Source: Clostridia bacterium (lineage in GTDB: Bacteria; Bacillota; Clostridia; TANB77; CAG-508). From it: a DNA stretch of 45,719 bases. Shown here one piece after another: positions 1 to 8,692 of this stretch. Location of the stretch: contig JAFWNQ010000009.1 of assembly GCA_017510245.1 (NCBI GenBank), forward strand, positions 1 to 45,719, written 5' to 3'. Made by a program: the position numbers and the translations under genes. Below the pieces are notes generated by a model. That model worked only from the letters and a program-made list of their open reading frames with translations. It ran no database searches and was not told where the DNA came from. The stretch's first letter is position 1. The number at the start of each line of letters is the position of its first letter.

Positions 1-1911
1 AGAGGTATTACAATCACATCAGCTGCTACAACATGCCATTGGAGAAATCATAGAATTAATATAATTGATACTCCTGGTCACGTTGATTTTACAGTTGAAG
101 TTGAAAGATCATTAAGAGTATTAGATGGTTCAGTATTAGTATTAGCTGCTAAAGGTGGTGTTCAACCACAATCAGAAACAGTTTGGAGACAAGCTGATAA
201 GTATAAAGTTCCAAGAATTGTATATGTTAATAAAATGGATATAACTGGAGCTGATTTCTATCTTTGCATTGACCAAATGAGAGATAGATTAGGATGTCAC
301 CCAGTACCAATTCAATTACCAGTTGGAAAAGAAGATGAATTCCAAGGCATAGTTGATTTAATTAAGATGAAAGCTTATATTCAATCAAATGAAGACCAAG
401 GAAAAGAAATAACAGAAACAGAAATACCAGCTGAAATGATGGAAGATGCAAAAAAATATAGAGACGAAATGATTGAAGCAGTTTCAGAACAAGACGATGA
501 TTTAATGATGAAATACTTAGAAGGTGAAGAACTAACTGAAGATGAAATTAAGTTAGGTCTTAGAAAAGGAACTATAGCAAATAAAATAGTTCCAATGACT
601 TGTGGATCATCTTATAAAAACAAAGGTGTTCAAGAATTACTTGATGCTATTATTGATTACTTACCTGCACCTACAGATATTGAAGATGTTAAGGGTGTTG
701 ATGATGCTGGAAATGAAACAACAAGAGCAACAGATGACAGTGCTCCATTCTCAGCATTAGCATTTAAAATAATGACTGACCCATTTGTTGGAAAATTATG
801 TTTCTTTAGAGTTTATTCAGGAACTTGTGAAGCTGGTTCAACAGTACTAAATGCTACAAAACAAAAGAAAGATAGAATGGGAAGAATTCTTTTGATGCAT
901 GCTAATAATAGACAAGATATAGATAAAGTATATGCTGGAGATATAGCTGCAGCAGTTGGACTTAAAGAAGTTGGAACTGGTGATACATTATGTGATCCAG
1001 ATCATCCAGTAATTCTTGAGTCTATGGAATTCCCAGAGCCAGTTATTGATATAGCTATTGAGCCTAAAGATAAAGCTAATAGCGAAAAACTTGGTATTGC
1101 TTTAGCAAAATTAGCTGAAGAGGATCCAACATTCAAGACATGGACTGATAAGGAATCTGGACAAACAATTATTGCTGGTATGGGTGAACTTCACCTTGAC
1201 ATAATTGTTGATAGACTTAAAAGAGAATTTAAAGTTGAATGTACTGAAGGTAAACCTCAAGTTTCTTACAAAGAAACAATTAGAAATAAAGCTAGAGTAC
1301 AAGGAAAATTTGTACGTCAATCTGGTGGACATGGACAATATGGTGATGTATGGTTTGAAATGGAACCATTAGAGCCAGGCTCAGGAATTGTATTTGAGAA
1401 CAAAATCGTTGGTGGTGCTGTTCCAAAAGAATACATTAAGCCAGTAGAAGATGGAATGAGAGAAGCAGCTCTTACAGGTATACTTGCTGGATATCCTGTA
1501 ATTGACTTTAAGTGTACATTAGTTGATGGTTCTTACCATGAAGTAGACTCATCAGAAATGGCATTTAAGGTAGCAGCATCTATAGCATTTAAAGAAGGTT
1601 GTAAACAAGCTAAGGCTGCATTATTAGAGCCTATAATGAAAATTGAAGTAACCGTTCCAGAAGAGTACATGGGAGATGTTATTGGTGATATTAATGCTAG
1701 ACGTGGAAAAATGGAAGGAATGGAAGCACAATCAGGAAACCAAGTTATTAGAGGATTTATTCCATTATCTGAAATGTTTGGATATGCAACAGACTTACGT
1801 TCTAAAACACAAGGTAGAGGAACATATTCTATGGAACCATCTCACTATGAGGAAGTTCCAAAATCTGTACTTGATCAAATTGTTTCAACAAGAAACAAAA
1901 ATGTTGAATAA
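1..1911 (+). CDS. fusA: Elongation factor G, 5' end outside window
   Basis: Ribosomal translocation GTPase acting in the cytoplasm. The reading frame is open from base 1, so 636 residues are visible and roughly the first 60 (including the P-loop) lie outside. The first visible residues [14 protein letters not shown] are the switch I region of EF-G, followed by the DTPGHVDF G3 motif and the NKMD G4 motif near base 230. Domains II to V follow in normal order to a TAA stop at 1909-1911, and the end [14 protein letters not shown] is a typical EF-G C-terminus. It lies just upstream of tuf in the common fusA-tuf order, but tuf has its own promoter. Identity is certain. Confidence 0.98.
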   Translation, partial: RGITITSAATTCHWRNHRINIIDTPGHVDFTVEVERSLRVLDGSVLVLAAKGGVQPQSETVWRQADKYKVPRIVYVNKMDITGADFYLCIDQMRDRLGCHPVPIQLPVGKEDEFQGIVDLIKMKAYIQSNEDQGKEITETEIPAEMMEDAKKYRDEMIEAVSEQDDDLMMKYLEGEELTEDEIKLGLRKGTIANKIVPMTCGSSYKNKGVQELLDAIIDYLPAPTDIEDVKGVDDAGNETTRATDDSAPFSALAFKIMTDPFVGKLCFFRVYSGTCEAGSTVLNATKQKKDRMGRILLMHANNRQDIDKVYAGDIAAAVGLKEVGTGDTLCDPDHPVILESMEFPEPVIDIAIEPKDKANSEKLGIALAKLAEEDPTFKTWTDKESGQTIIAGMGELHLDIIVDRLKREFKVECTEGKPQVSYKETIRNKARVQGKFVRQSGGHGQYGDVWFEMEPLEPGSGIVFENKIVGGAVPKEYIKPVEDGMREAALTGILAGYPVIDFKCTLVDGSYHEVDSSEMAFKVAASIAFKEGCKQAKAALLEPIMKIEVTVPEEYMGDVIGDINARRGKMEGMEAQSGNQVIRGFIPLSEMFGYATDLRSKTQGRGTYSMEPSHYEEVPKSVLDQIVSTRNKNVE

Positions 1912-1971
1912 TTGATTTACAGCCAAGCTGTTATTTATACAGTAGGTTGAAAAATAAATTTATAATAGTAC

Positions 1972-2000
1972 TTGCATTTTTACCATTTTTGTAGTAAAAT
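1972..2000 (+). promoter_or_regulatory. tuf promoter
   Basis: TTGCAT (1972-1977) and TAAAAT (1995-2000) are separated by 17 bases, a housekeeping-type promoter between fusA and tuf. The leader that follows holds a 6-bp hairpin, GGCATT/AATGCC (2042-2047 with 2059-2064). Confidence 0.6.
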
Positions 2001-2102
2001 GTGAGTACTGAATAATAATTATTTTAAAATCATTCTGAATAGGCATTCAATATGATAAAATGCCAAATTAAAAACAGGATGAAGAGTAGGAGGAATTTAA
2101 TT

Positions 2103-3305
2103 ATGGCTAAGGAGAAATTTGTTAGAAATAAGCCACACGTAAATATTGGTACAATTGGTCACGTAGACCATGGAAAGACAACAACAACAGCTGCTATTAC
2201 AAAATGGTTAAGCTTACAAGGAAAAGCTCAATTTGAGGACTATGCATCAATTGATAGTGCTCCAGAAGAAAGAGAAAGAGGAATCACAATTAACACAGCT
2301 CACGTAGAATATGAAACAGAAAACAGACACTATGCTCACGTTGACTGCCCAGGACATGCTGACTATGTAAAGAACATGATCACAGGTGCTGCTCAAATGG
2401 ATGGAGCTATATTAATAGTTTCAGCTGCTGATGGCCCAATGCCTCAAACAAGAGAGCATATACTACTTGCTAGACAAGTTGGTGTTAAACATATCGTAGT
2501 ATTCTTAAATAAATGTGATATGGTTGATGACCCAGAACTATTAGAGCTAGTTGAAATGGAAGTTAGAGACTTATTATCAAGCTATGATTTCCCAGGAGAT
2601 GATATTCCAATAGTTAAAGGATCTGCTTTAGTAGCATTAGAGTGTACTTCAAAAGATCCAGAAGCTGAAGAATATAAATGTATAAAAGAATTAATGGAAG
2701 CTGTTGACAGCTATATTCCAACACCAGAAAGACCAGTTGATCAATCATTCTTAATGCCAATTGAGGATGTTATGACAATTTCTGGACGTGGAACAGTTGT
2801 TACTGGTAGAGTTGAAAGAGGACAATTAAAACTTCAAGATACAGTAGAGATTGTTGGTTTAACTCAAGAAAAGAAACAAACAGTTGTTACAGGACTTGAA
2901 ATGTTTAGAAAAACACTTGATTCAGCAGAAGCTGGAGATAATGTTGGTGTTCTTCTTAGAGGAATTCAAAGAGATGAAATTGAAAGAGGTCAAGTACTTG
3001 CTCAACCTGGAACAATTCATCCACATACAAAATTCAAATCTCAAGTATACGTATTAACAGCTGATGAAGGTGGACGTCATACACCATTCTTCAATGGATA
3101 TAGACCACAATTCTACTTCAGAACAACAGACGTTACTGGAACAATTAAATTACCAGAAGGAACAGAAATGGTTATGCCTGGTGATAACATCGATATGGAA
3201 ATCGAATTAATTACTCCAATCGCTATAGAGAAAGGATTAAGATTCGCTATCCGTGAAGGTGGACGTACAGTAGGTTCAGGAGTTGTTGCTGATATAATTG
3301 AGTAA
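2103..3305 (+). CDS. tuf: Elongation factor Tu
   Basis: Delivers aminoacyl-tRNA to the ribosome as a GTP complex. The 400-residue protein has the usual family length: P-loop [16 protein letters not shown] (G3), NKCD (G4), then the two beta-barrel domains ending GRTVGSGVV. The start at 2103 (MAKEKF) is chosen over an in-frame ATG at 2052 because AGGAGG lies at 2088-2093 and EF-Tu proteins begin at this point. It has its own promoter and is followed directly by a strong terminator, so it is probably a single-gene unit with high expression. Confidence 0.98.
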   Translation: MAKEKFVRNKPHVNIGTIGHVDHGKTTTTAAITKWLSLQGKAQFEDYASIDSAPEERERGITINTAHVEYETENRHYAHVDCPGHADYVKNMITGAAQMDGAILIVSAADGPMPQTREHILLARQVGVKHIVVFLNKCDMVDDPELLELVEMEVRDLLSSYDFPGDDIPIVKGSALVALECTSKDPEAEEYKCIKELMEAVDSYIPTPERPVDQSFLMPIEDVMTISGRGTVVTGRVERGQLKLQDTVEIVGLTQEKKQTVVTGLEMFRKTLDSAEAGDNVGVLLRGIQRDEIERGQVLAQPGTIHPHTKFKSQVYVLTADEGGRHTPFFNGYRPQFYFRTTDVTGTIKLPEGTEMVMPGDNIDMEIELITPIAIEKGLRFAIREGGRTVGSGVVADIIE

Positions 3306-3317
3306 TAAAATATAAAC

Positions 3318-3353
3318 AAAAAAAGAGAACGACATTTTTTCGTTCTCTTTTTT
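3318..3353 (+). terminator. Rho-independent terminator after tuf
   Basis: A perfect 12-bp stem pairs 3321-3332 (AAAAGAGAACGA) with 3340-3351, with a 7-base loop and a run of T at the 3' side. Confidence 0.9.
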
Positions 3354-3412
3354 ATATACTACAGATAATAGAAATGTAATAAAAAAGTAATATGTACGTA
3401 ATAGTAATTATG

Positions 3413-3442
3413 ATTCTACTATGGTATTATCTATAGTAGAAT
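3413..3442 (+). repeat. Perfect 10-bp inverted repeat before the 122-aa gene
   Basis: ATTCTACTAT (3413-3422) and ATAGTAGAAT (3433-3442) are exact reverse complements around a 10-base spacer, ending one base before AGGAGG (3443-3448). It may be an operator or a leader hairpin. The sequence just upstream also repeats GTAAT several times (3376-3408). Confidence 0.6.
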
Positions 3443-3456
3443 AGGAGGTAAACTAA

Positions 3457-3825
3457 ATGAAGAATAATTTACCACAAGAATATAATAACGGATTCCTATA
3501 TAAAATAAAGAGTTTCTTTAAAAACTTATTCCACATGAATAAAGAAATAAAAAATGATGATACAAGTACTAATCAAACTAACATAGAAATAAATGAAGAC
3601 AATAAGGCATTTGTTAATGAATTGAAAGTTGATAATAATGTAAGTACTAATACAAGTATTAGTGATGAGGAAAAAGAAGATACAATTTTTAAACGAATAG
3701 AAGAAAATCCTGATTTACTAAATGATTTATCTATAGAAAAACTAGCTGAAATAGAAAGAATATATGATAAAAAGATTTCTGAATTAGATGCTAATATCAA
3801 TAAAATTAGTAGTCAAAATGTATAA
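3457..3825 (+). CDS. Hypothetical protein with C-terminal helical module
   Basis: I do not recognise this 122-residue protein. It has an amphipathic start (FLYKIKSFFKNLF, about residues 13-25), a long polar acidic stretch rich in N, D, T and E, and a C-terminal predicted helix from residue 91 beginning LSIEKLAEIER. That last segment resembles residues 279-301 of the next gene (MSLEKLEQLER): both share the pattern LS-EKL---ER--D--IS-LDA-I. No membrane span or signal peptide is clear. The start is supported by AGGAGG at 3443-3448. It lies 19 bases upstream of the next gene, so the two are very likely co-transcribed and related in function. Confidence 0.75.
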   Translation: MKNNLPQEYNNGFLYKIKSFFKNLFHMNKEIKNDDTSTNQTNIEINEDNKAFVNELKVDNNVSTNTSISDEEKEDTIFKRIEENPDLLNDLSIEKLAEIERIYDKKISELDANINKISSQNV

Positions 3826-3844
3826 AAAACAAAGGAGGTAAAAA

Positions 3845-4885
3845 ATGGAAGAAGAAAGAAAAATTGTTAGGGAAATACAAAGAATTTCAGGATATAATTC
3901 TATAGTTGACTGGGCAAATCATTTTTCAAGGAGAGGATATGACTTTTCAGTTAAGAGAGATTTTCAAGATAGACTACTTAGAGCTAGAGAATTGTTTGAT
4001 GAATTGGAGGATGATGATTCTAGATATGAAGCTTTGATAGGTTCTAATTTAATAACTAGTTATAAATGTGTTGATATGATTCAAAGTGATGAACTAAAAG
4101 CCAGGATAATAAATGTATTAATTAATGAAAGAAGAACAAGTATGGATGAAGAAAGACTATTATTTGCTCTAGACTCTAACATTGCATATGCCATTGCAGG
4201 ATTAAAGGATGACAAATTAAGAGAAGAATTCCTAGGACCTGTAACTGTTCGAAATGGAGGCAAAAGAAATCTAGCAATAATAGTTGCAAGTTTTCGCAGT
4301 GATGACAAAAGAAGAGAATTTATGAAAAAATTTCATTTAGATGAATATGATATTCAGTCTGCTGAAAGTGATTTTAAATTCATGATAGGTAGAGATATAA
4401 AAGACCATGGCGATGAAAAGGTTGAATCTGAGAATCCTCAAAAAGTAGAACCTGTAGAAGAATCTGCTCATTATTCTGAAGCCATTGTGCCTAAACCTGA
4501 AGAAGATGTTGAAATCGGTTCTGATATAGAAATGCAACCAGAAAATAATGAACAAAGGATAGAAGATAGTAAAGGCAAACATACAATTGTTGATTTACAA
4601 GGTAAAGAACCAACACTAACTGAAGAAACAGACATATCAAGCGATATTGAACAAGATGATTCTGCAGATTTGGAAGGAATGTCTCTTGAAAAATTAGAGC
4701 AACTTGAAAGACAGGAAGATCAAAGAATAAGTGATCTTGATGCTAAAATAAAGGAAGAACAAGAAAAACAAAGACAAGAAATGATTAGTAGAATAAGAGC
4801 AAAAAGGGAAGAAAGAAAACAAAAGGAAGGATTATTAGATAGTTTATTAAGAGATTCCAAAGATGTAGATGATGAAGAAAGATAG
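3845..4885 (+). CDS. Hypothetical helical-repeat/coiled-coil protein
   Basis: This 346-residue protein is not recognised. The first 180 residues look all-helical, with three imperfect repeats: VDMIQSDELKARIINVL, IAGLKDDKLREEFLGPV and VASFRSDDKRREFMKKF. An acidic disordered linker follows (about 190-275). A charged coiled coil then starts at residue 279 with the module shared with the upstream gene. No export signal is seen, so it is probably cytoplasmic. AAAGGAGG precedes the ATG. It closes a two-gene unit, because a terminator hairpin overlaps its stop codon. Scaffold or adaptor roles would fit the architecture, but that is a guess. Confidence 0.75.
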   Translation: MEEERKIVREIQRISGYNSIVDWANHFSRRGYDFSVKRDFQDRLLRARELFDELEDDDSRYEALIGSNLITSYKCVDMIQSDELKARIINVLINERRTSMDEERLLFALDSNIAYAIAGLKDDKLREEFLGPVTVRNGGKRNLAIIVASFRSDDKRREFMKKFHLDEYDIQSAESDFKFMIGRDIKDHGDEKVESENPQKVEPVEESAHYSEAIVPKPEEDVEIGSDIEMQPENNEQRIEDSKGKHTIVDLQGKEPTLTEETDISSDIEQDDSADLEGMSLEKLEQLERQEDQRISDLDAKIKEEQEKQRQEMISRIRAKREERKQKEGLLDSLLRDSKDVDDEER

Positions 4886-4908
4886 AAATATATATTTCTA
4901 TCTTTTTT
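4878..4908 (+). terminator. Terminator overlapping the stop of the 346-aa gene
   Basis: A 13-bp perfect stem, AAAGATAGAAATA (4878-4890) with 4893-4905, is followed by T residues. The TAG stop (4883-4885) lies inside the 5' arm. Confidence 0.85.
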
Positions 4909-4943
4909 AAAAGAAAAATTTAACAAAAATATACTTTTACATA

Positions 4944-4973
4944 TTTACAGAAAAATAGTATTTGTGTTATAAT
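4944..4973 (+). promoter_or_regulatory. alaS promoter
   Basis: TTTACA (4944-4949) and TATAAT (4968-4973) are 18 bases apart, 42 bases before the alaS start. There is no room for a T-box leader. Confidence 0.6.
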
Positions 4974-5014
4974 ATATTACGTGAATAAAGACTTAATAAA
5001 GTAAAGGAAATAAA

Positions 5015-6778
5015 ATGAAAGCAATTGAAATTAGAGAGAAATACCTAAACTTTTTTGAAAAACATGGACATAAAATTATTCCAAGTGCACCACTAATACC
5101 TGAGAATGATTCATCAGTACTATTTACAACAGCAGGGATGCAACCATTAGTTCCTTATCTTTTAGGAGAAAAACATCCGGAAGGAACCAGACTTACTGAT
5201 TATCAAAAATGTCTTAGAACAAATGACATCGATGAAGTTGGAGATAATAGGCATCTTACATACTTTGAAATGCTAGGAAACTGGTCTTTAGGAGATTATT
5301 TTAAAGAGGAATCAATCCAAATGAGCTATGACTTTTTAACTCAGGAGTTGAATATACCTTCTGAAAAAATATCTGTAACTTGTTTTGCTGGAGATGAAGA
5401 CTGTCCTAGAGATGAAATAACAGCAAATTGTTGGAAAAGAGCCGGAATACCAGAAGAGAGAATTTATTTTTATGGTAAAGATGACAATTGGTGGATTGCA
5501 GGAGAAACAGGTCCTTGTGGAGCAGATACTGAGATGTTTTATGACACTGGAAAAGAACCTTGTGGACCAGATTGTCAACCATCTTGTGATTGTGGAAAAT
5601 ACGTTGAAATATGGAACAATGTTTTTATGGAGTTTTACAGAAATGAGGATGGTAGTTACTCAAAGCTTAAACAACATAACGTTGATACTGGAATGGGACT
5701 TGAAAGGATTGCATTTATACTACAAGGAAAGGAAACACCATTTGACATAGAAATATTTGAGCCAGTAATGAGTAAGTTGCAAGAACTATCTAAAAATGAT
5801 AACATTGAAAGTAGAAGAATTGCAACAGAACATTTAAGAGCAAGTATAATGATTTCAGCTGATGGTGAAAGACCTAGTAATGTAGATAGAGGATATATTT
5901 TAAGAAGACTAATTCGTAGAATGACAAGACACATCAGTAAGCTTGGAGTAGACCTTAATTGTTTATCAGACTTAATTGATTTAAATATTGATACTTTAAA
6001 AGAATTATATCCCTACTTAGAACAAAAACGCGAATTAATTAAGGAAGTTATTGTTGGAGAAAAGGACAAATTTATAAAAACTTTAGCTCGTGGAGAAAAA
6101 GAGTTTAACAAAGTAATTGATAGAATAAAATCTCAAGGCAAAGATATAATAGATAGCAAAAGTATTTTTAAATTATATGAAACTTATGGATTTCCACCAG
6201 AAGTAACTAAGGACTTAGCTACAGAAAATGGAATGAAAGTTGATATGAATGAGATAAATGAATTATTCAAAGAACATCAAAATAAATCTAGAGCAGGAAG
6301 CGAACAAAAATTTAAAGGTGGTTTATCATCTTCAGGAGAAATGGAAACAAAATATCATACAGCAACTCACTTACTTAATGCAGCATTGAAGATAATAGTT
6401 AATAAAGATTGTCATCAAAGAGGATCTAATATTACTTCAGAGAGAATGAGATTTGATTTTAACTGTGATCATAAATTAACTCCAGAAGAGAAACAGGCTA
6501 CTGAGGACTTGGTTAATAAGTGGATTGATGATGATTTGGTAGTATCTCATACAGAAATGGAAAAGCAAAAAGCTATTGATTCCGGAGCAGAGTGCATGTT
6601 TGTAGAACGATACCCTGATATTGTTACAGTATACACCATTGGAGAGGTATCAAAAGAAATTTGTGGAGGACCTCATGTTAATAGAACTTCAGAACTAGGA
6701 CATTTTAAAATAAAGAAAGAAGAAGCTAGCTCGGCAGGGATAAGACGTATTAAAGCAGTGCTAGTTCATGAGAATTAA
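5015..6778 (+). CDS. alaS: Alanyl-tRNA synthetase, short form without C-terminal DHHA1/C-Ala domain
   Basis: Charges tRNA-Ala with alanine. The class II catalytic core is complete (FTTAGMQPLVPYLLG near 37-51, TYFEMLGNWS near 82-91, VDTGMGLERI), and the editing domain carries its metal ligands HTATH (448-452) and CGGPH (550-554). The protein ends at residue 587, right after the editing domain (SSAGIRRIKAV), whereas bacterial AlaRS is usually about 870-880 residues with a DHHA1/C-Ala region. A cysteine cluster (C183, C187, C191, C193) inside the core may bind an extra metal. From memory, the length and cluster resemble short AlaRS forms of candidate-phyla bacteria. The stop is clean and no missing part follows, so it is not a recent truncation. 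A second full-length alaS elsewhere is possible. Confidence 0.93.
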   Translation: MKAIEIREKYLNFFEKHGHKIIPSAPLIPENDSSVLFTTAGMQPLVPYLLGEKHPEGTRLTDYQKCLRTNDIDEVGDNRHLTYFEMLGNWSLGDYFKEESIQMSYDFLTQELNIPSEKISVTCFAGDEDCPRDEITANCWKRAGIPEERIYFYGKDDNWWIAGETGPCGADTEMFYDTGKEPCGPDCQPSCDCGKYVEIWNNVFMEFYRNEDGSYSKLKQHNVDTGMGLERIAFILQGKETPFDIEIFEPVMSKLQELSKNDNIESRRIATEHLRASIMISADGERPSNVDRGYILRRLIRRMTRHISKLGVDLNCLSDLIDLNIDTLKELYPYLEQKRELIKEVIVGEKDKFIKTLARGEKEFNKVIDRIKSQGKDIIDSKSIFKLYETYGFPPEVTKDLATENGMKVDMNEINELFKEHQNKSRAGSEQKFKGGLSSSGEMETKYHTATHLLNAALKIIVNKDCHQRGSNITSERMRFDFNCDHKLTPEEKQATEDLVNKWIDDDLVVSHTEMEKQKAIDSGAECMFVERYPDIVTVYTIGEVSKEICGGPHVNRTSELGHFKIKKEEASSAGIRRIKAVLVHEN

Positions 6779-6866
6779 AGTAAACTATAGAGATTTAATA
6801 AAACATACACAGAGTAATTACTTTGATAAATAGCAAAAATGATAGTATTTAACGGAGGTGAAACAA

Positions 6867-7199
6867 ATGAATGATTGTGTTTTTTGTAAAATTATTAATG
6901 GAGAGATACCATCAACAAAGGTTTATGAAGATGATAAAGTATTAGCATTCAATGATATAAATCCGATTGCACCAATACATATTCTTGTTGTTCCAAAACA
7001 ACATTTAGATAGTTTTATGGATTTAGAAGATGAAGAATTACTAGTACATATTCACAAAATAATAAAACAAATTGCAAAAGAAAAAGAAATGGACGAAAAA
7101 GGCTTTAGAGTTTTGACAAATATAGGGGAAGACGGAGGACAGGCTGTAAAACATTTACATTTTCACATTTTGGGAGGAACAAAACTTCCAACGAGATAA
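6867..7199 (+). CDS. HIT family nucleotide-binding protein
   Basis: Histidine triad proteins hydrolyse nucleoside phosphoramidates and related adenylates. This one has 110 residues, the usual length, with CVFCKI at 4-9 (possible zinc ligands) and the triad H96-L-H98-F-H100 in KHLHFHILGG. The start at 6867 is preferred to the in-frame GTG at 6858, because GGAGGTG at 6854-6860 overlaps that GTG and sits 6 bases before the ATG. The sortase gene follows after 31 bases in the same direction, possibly as an operon. The family is certain; the natural substrate is not. Confidence 0.93.
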   Translation: MNDCVFCKIINGEIPSTKVYEDDKVLAFNDINPIAPIHILVVPKQHLDSFMDLEDEELLVHIHKIIKQIAKEKEMDEKGFRVLTNIGEDGGQAVKHLHFHILGGTKLPTR

Positions 7200-7230
7200 A
7201 ATATATTAATTATATAGGAGGAGAAGTATA

Positions 7231-7914
7231 ATGGAAAAAAAGTATAACAAGGTGTTAAACATAGTTCTAATAGTTGGTGCAATATTAATGGTAGCGTTGC
7301 TAGCATTTTGGGGATACAAAATGTATCAAAGATTTTATATTAATAAGAGTGCAGGTGAAGCAATAAACGATTTTATAGGAGATTTTGAACAGTCAAATGA
7401 TGTAGAAATAGGAAATGTTTCTTTAGCGATAAATGATTTAGAAGTAACAGACTATACTGGAACTAATGGAAAATTAGCTAAGAAGACATATAAAGGATTT
7501 ACAATGGATGGATATATATCAATTCCAAAGATTAATTTGAATTATCCTGTTCTTGATAAGGCTACAGCTGCATCAATGGACGTTGCAGTTGGAATAAACT
7601 ATGGACCTGGATTAAACAAAGTTGGAAATACTGTAATTATGGGACATAATAGTAGTAATGGAACTTTCTTCTCAGATCTATTTAAATTAGCAAATGGTGA
7701 TTCAGTATATATTACTGATAATTCAAATACAAGAGTAAGATATGTTATATACAATATGTACGAATCTTCTGCTGAAGACTTAAGCTATTTTACAAGAGAT
7801 ACTTCAGGAAAGAGAGAGATTTCTTTATCTACCTGTAAGACAAATGATACAAGTAATAGATTAGTAATTTGGGCTAGAGAAGTTGAACAACAAGAACAAC
7901 AGCAAGCTCAATAA
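7231..7914 (+). CDS. Sortase (class uncertain)
   Basis: Membrane transpeptidase that cleaves an LPXTG-like signal and links surface proteins to the cell wall. The 227-residue protein has an N-terminal membrane anchor (about 8-33), then the sortase barrel with catalytic H139 (VIMGHNSSNG), C202 (LSTC) and R210 (SNRLVIWAR). The C-terminal tail is Q/E-rich. The TLSTC-like motif and GHN resemble class B, yet the candidate substrates in this window end in TPSTGD (about 9890) and IPQTGE (about 21160), which is not the usual class B signal. AGGAGG precedes the ATG. Confidence 0.92.
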   Translation: MEKKYNKVLNIVLIVGAILMVALLAFWGYKMYQRFYINKSAGEAINDFIGDFEQSNDVEIGNVSLAINDLEVTDYTGTNGKLAKKTYKGFTMDGYISIPKINLNYPVLDKATAASMDVAVGINYGPGLNKVGNTVIMGHNSSNGTFFSDLFKLANGDSVYITDNSNTRVRYVIYNMYESSAEDLSYFTRDTSGKREISLSTCKTNDTSNRLVIWAREVEQQEQQQAQ

Positions 7915-7937
7915 ATTGTTTATTTTAAGTAAATTAG

Positions 7938-7966
7938 TTGACATTTTTACAAAAATGGGGTACAAT
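7938..7966 (+). promoter_or_regulatory. Promoter of the tRNA-His/tRNA-Gln unit
   Basis: TTGACA (7938-7943), a 17-base spacer and TACAAT (7961-7966): a near-consensus housekeeping promoter. Confidence 0.8.
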
Positions 7967-8000
7967 AATAATGTTCTGTGTTAAAAGCATTGTTATTTAT

Positions 8001-8078
8001 GGTGGATTTAGCGTAGTTGGTTAACGCGCCAGTTTGTGGCACTGGAGATCGTGGGTTCGAGCCCCACATTCCACCCCA
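8001..8078 (+). tRNA. tRNA-His (GTG)
   Basis: A full cloverleaf is visible: D stem GCGT/ACGC, anticodon stem CCAGT/ACTGG with anticodon GTG at 8036-8038, T stem GTGGG/CCCAC with TTCGAGC loop, and encoded CCA at 8076-8078. The extra G at 8001 pairs with discriminator C 8075, the G-1 hallmark of tRNA-His. Acceptor pair 6:67 is a T-T mismatch. Confidence 0.95.
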
Positions 8079-8106
8079 TTTTATTTATTGAACTTTATTA
8101 ATATAT

Positions 8107-8181
8107 TGGGCTGTAGCCAAGCGGTAAGGCAGTAGACTTTGACTCTACCATGCGCAAGTTCGAATCTTGCCAGCCCAACCA
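8107..8181 (+). tRNA. tRNA-Gln (TTG)
   Basis: Acceptor TGGGCTG pairs with CAGCCCA. The anticodon stem GTAGA/TCTAC holds TTG at 8139-8141, the T arm has TTCGAAT, and CCA is encoded at 8179-8181. It lies 28 bases after tRNA-His, before a shared terminator. Confidence 0.95.
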
Positions 8182-8193
8182 GATTTTTTATTT

Positions 8194-8230
8194 CATGAAA
8201 CCCCAGAAACAAAGGGTTTCATGATTTTTT
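8194..8230 (+). terminator. Terminator of the tRNA unit
   Basis: CATGAAACCC (8194-8203) pairs exactly with 8214-8223, followed by ATTTTTT. Confidence 0.9.
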
Positions 8231-8362
8231 ATGCCATTGTACTGCAACTCCAATGAACTTTTATGAAGTCAAAACGATTATAATAAGTTTTTTATTGTAA
8301 ATATTGTAATAAAAAAATATATATGATATTATATAATCAAAAATACAAAGGAGAAGAAAAAT

Positions 8363-8692
8363 ATGAGTTCTAATAAAAAAATAGTTAGTATACTAATAGT
8401 TTTTACATTGATTATTACAATATTTATACCTAATATAGTTAGAGCAGAAGATGGAATAGGAAGGATTTCAACAAAAGTAGTAACCAAAGATGAATTAGCC
8501 AAAGAATCAACTGTATATGTTGGAGAAATATTTATGGATGGTTTATCACAAATGCAATGGCTATATTCTAATGATTTAACTAGAAATATAACTATATATA
8601 ATAATTTACGAGATAATCTTCCAAATCCTTATGCAAGTTTAATTCCAACATCTATAACTGAAGAAGGCACGCGGAATAGCTGTGAGTTCTAG
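8363..8692 (+). pseudogene. Cell-wall-anchored surface protein, N-terminal part before a frameshift
   Basis: This piece encodes a signal peptide (about residues 1-28, ending NIVRAEDG) and the start of a surface protein. It runs out of frame after PTSITEEG and stops at TAG 8690-8692. Removing one base near 8666-8668 (GAAGAAGGCACGCGG) restores EEARGIAVSSSHQEE, which joins the next frame. The two frames overlap, so they are parts of one gene of about 540 codons (8363-9986). A sequencing or assembly error, a true inactivating mutation and phase variation are all possible. AAAGGAGAAG precedes the ATG. Confidence 0.7.

Noticed and set aside
4900..5014. T-box leader before alaS
   Set aside because: Only about 40 bases lie between the promoter and the start, too short for a T-box, and no T-box core sequence is present.
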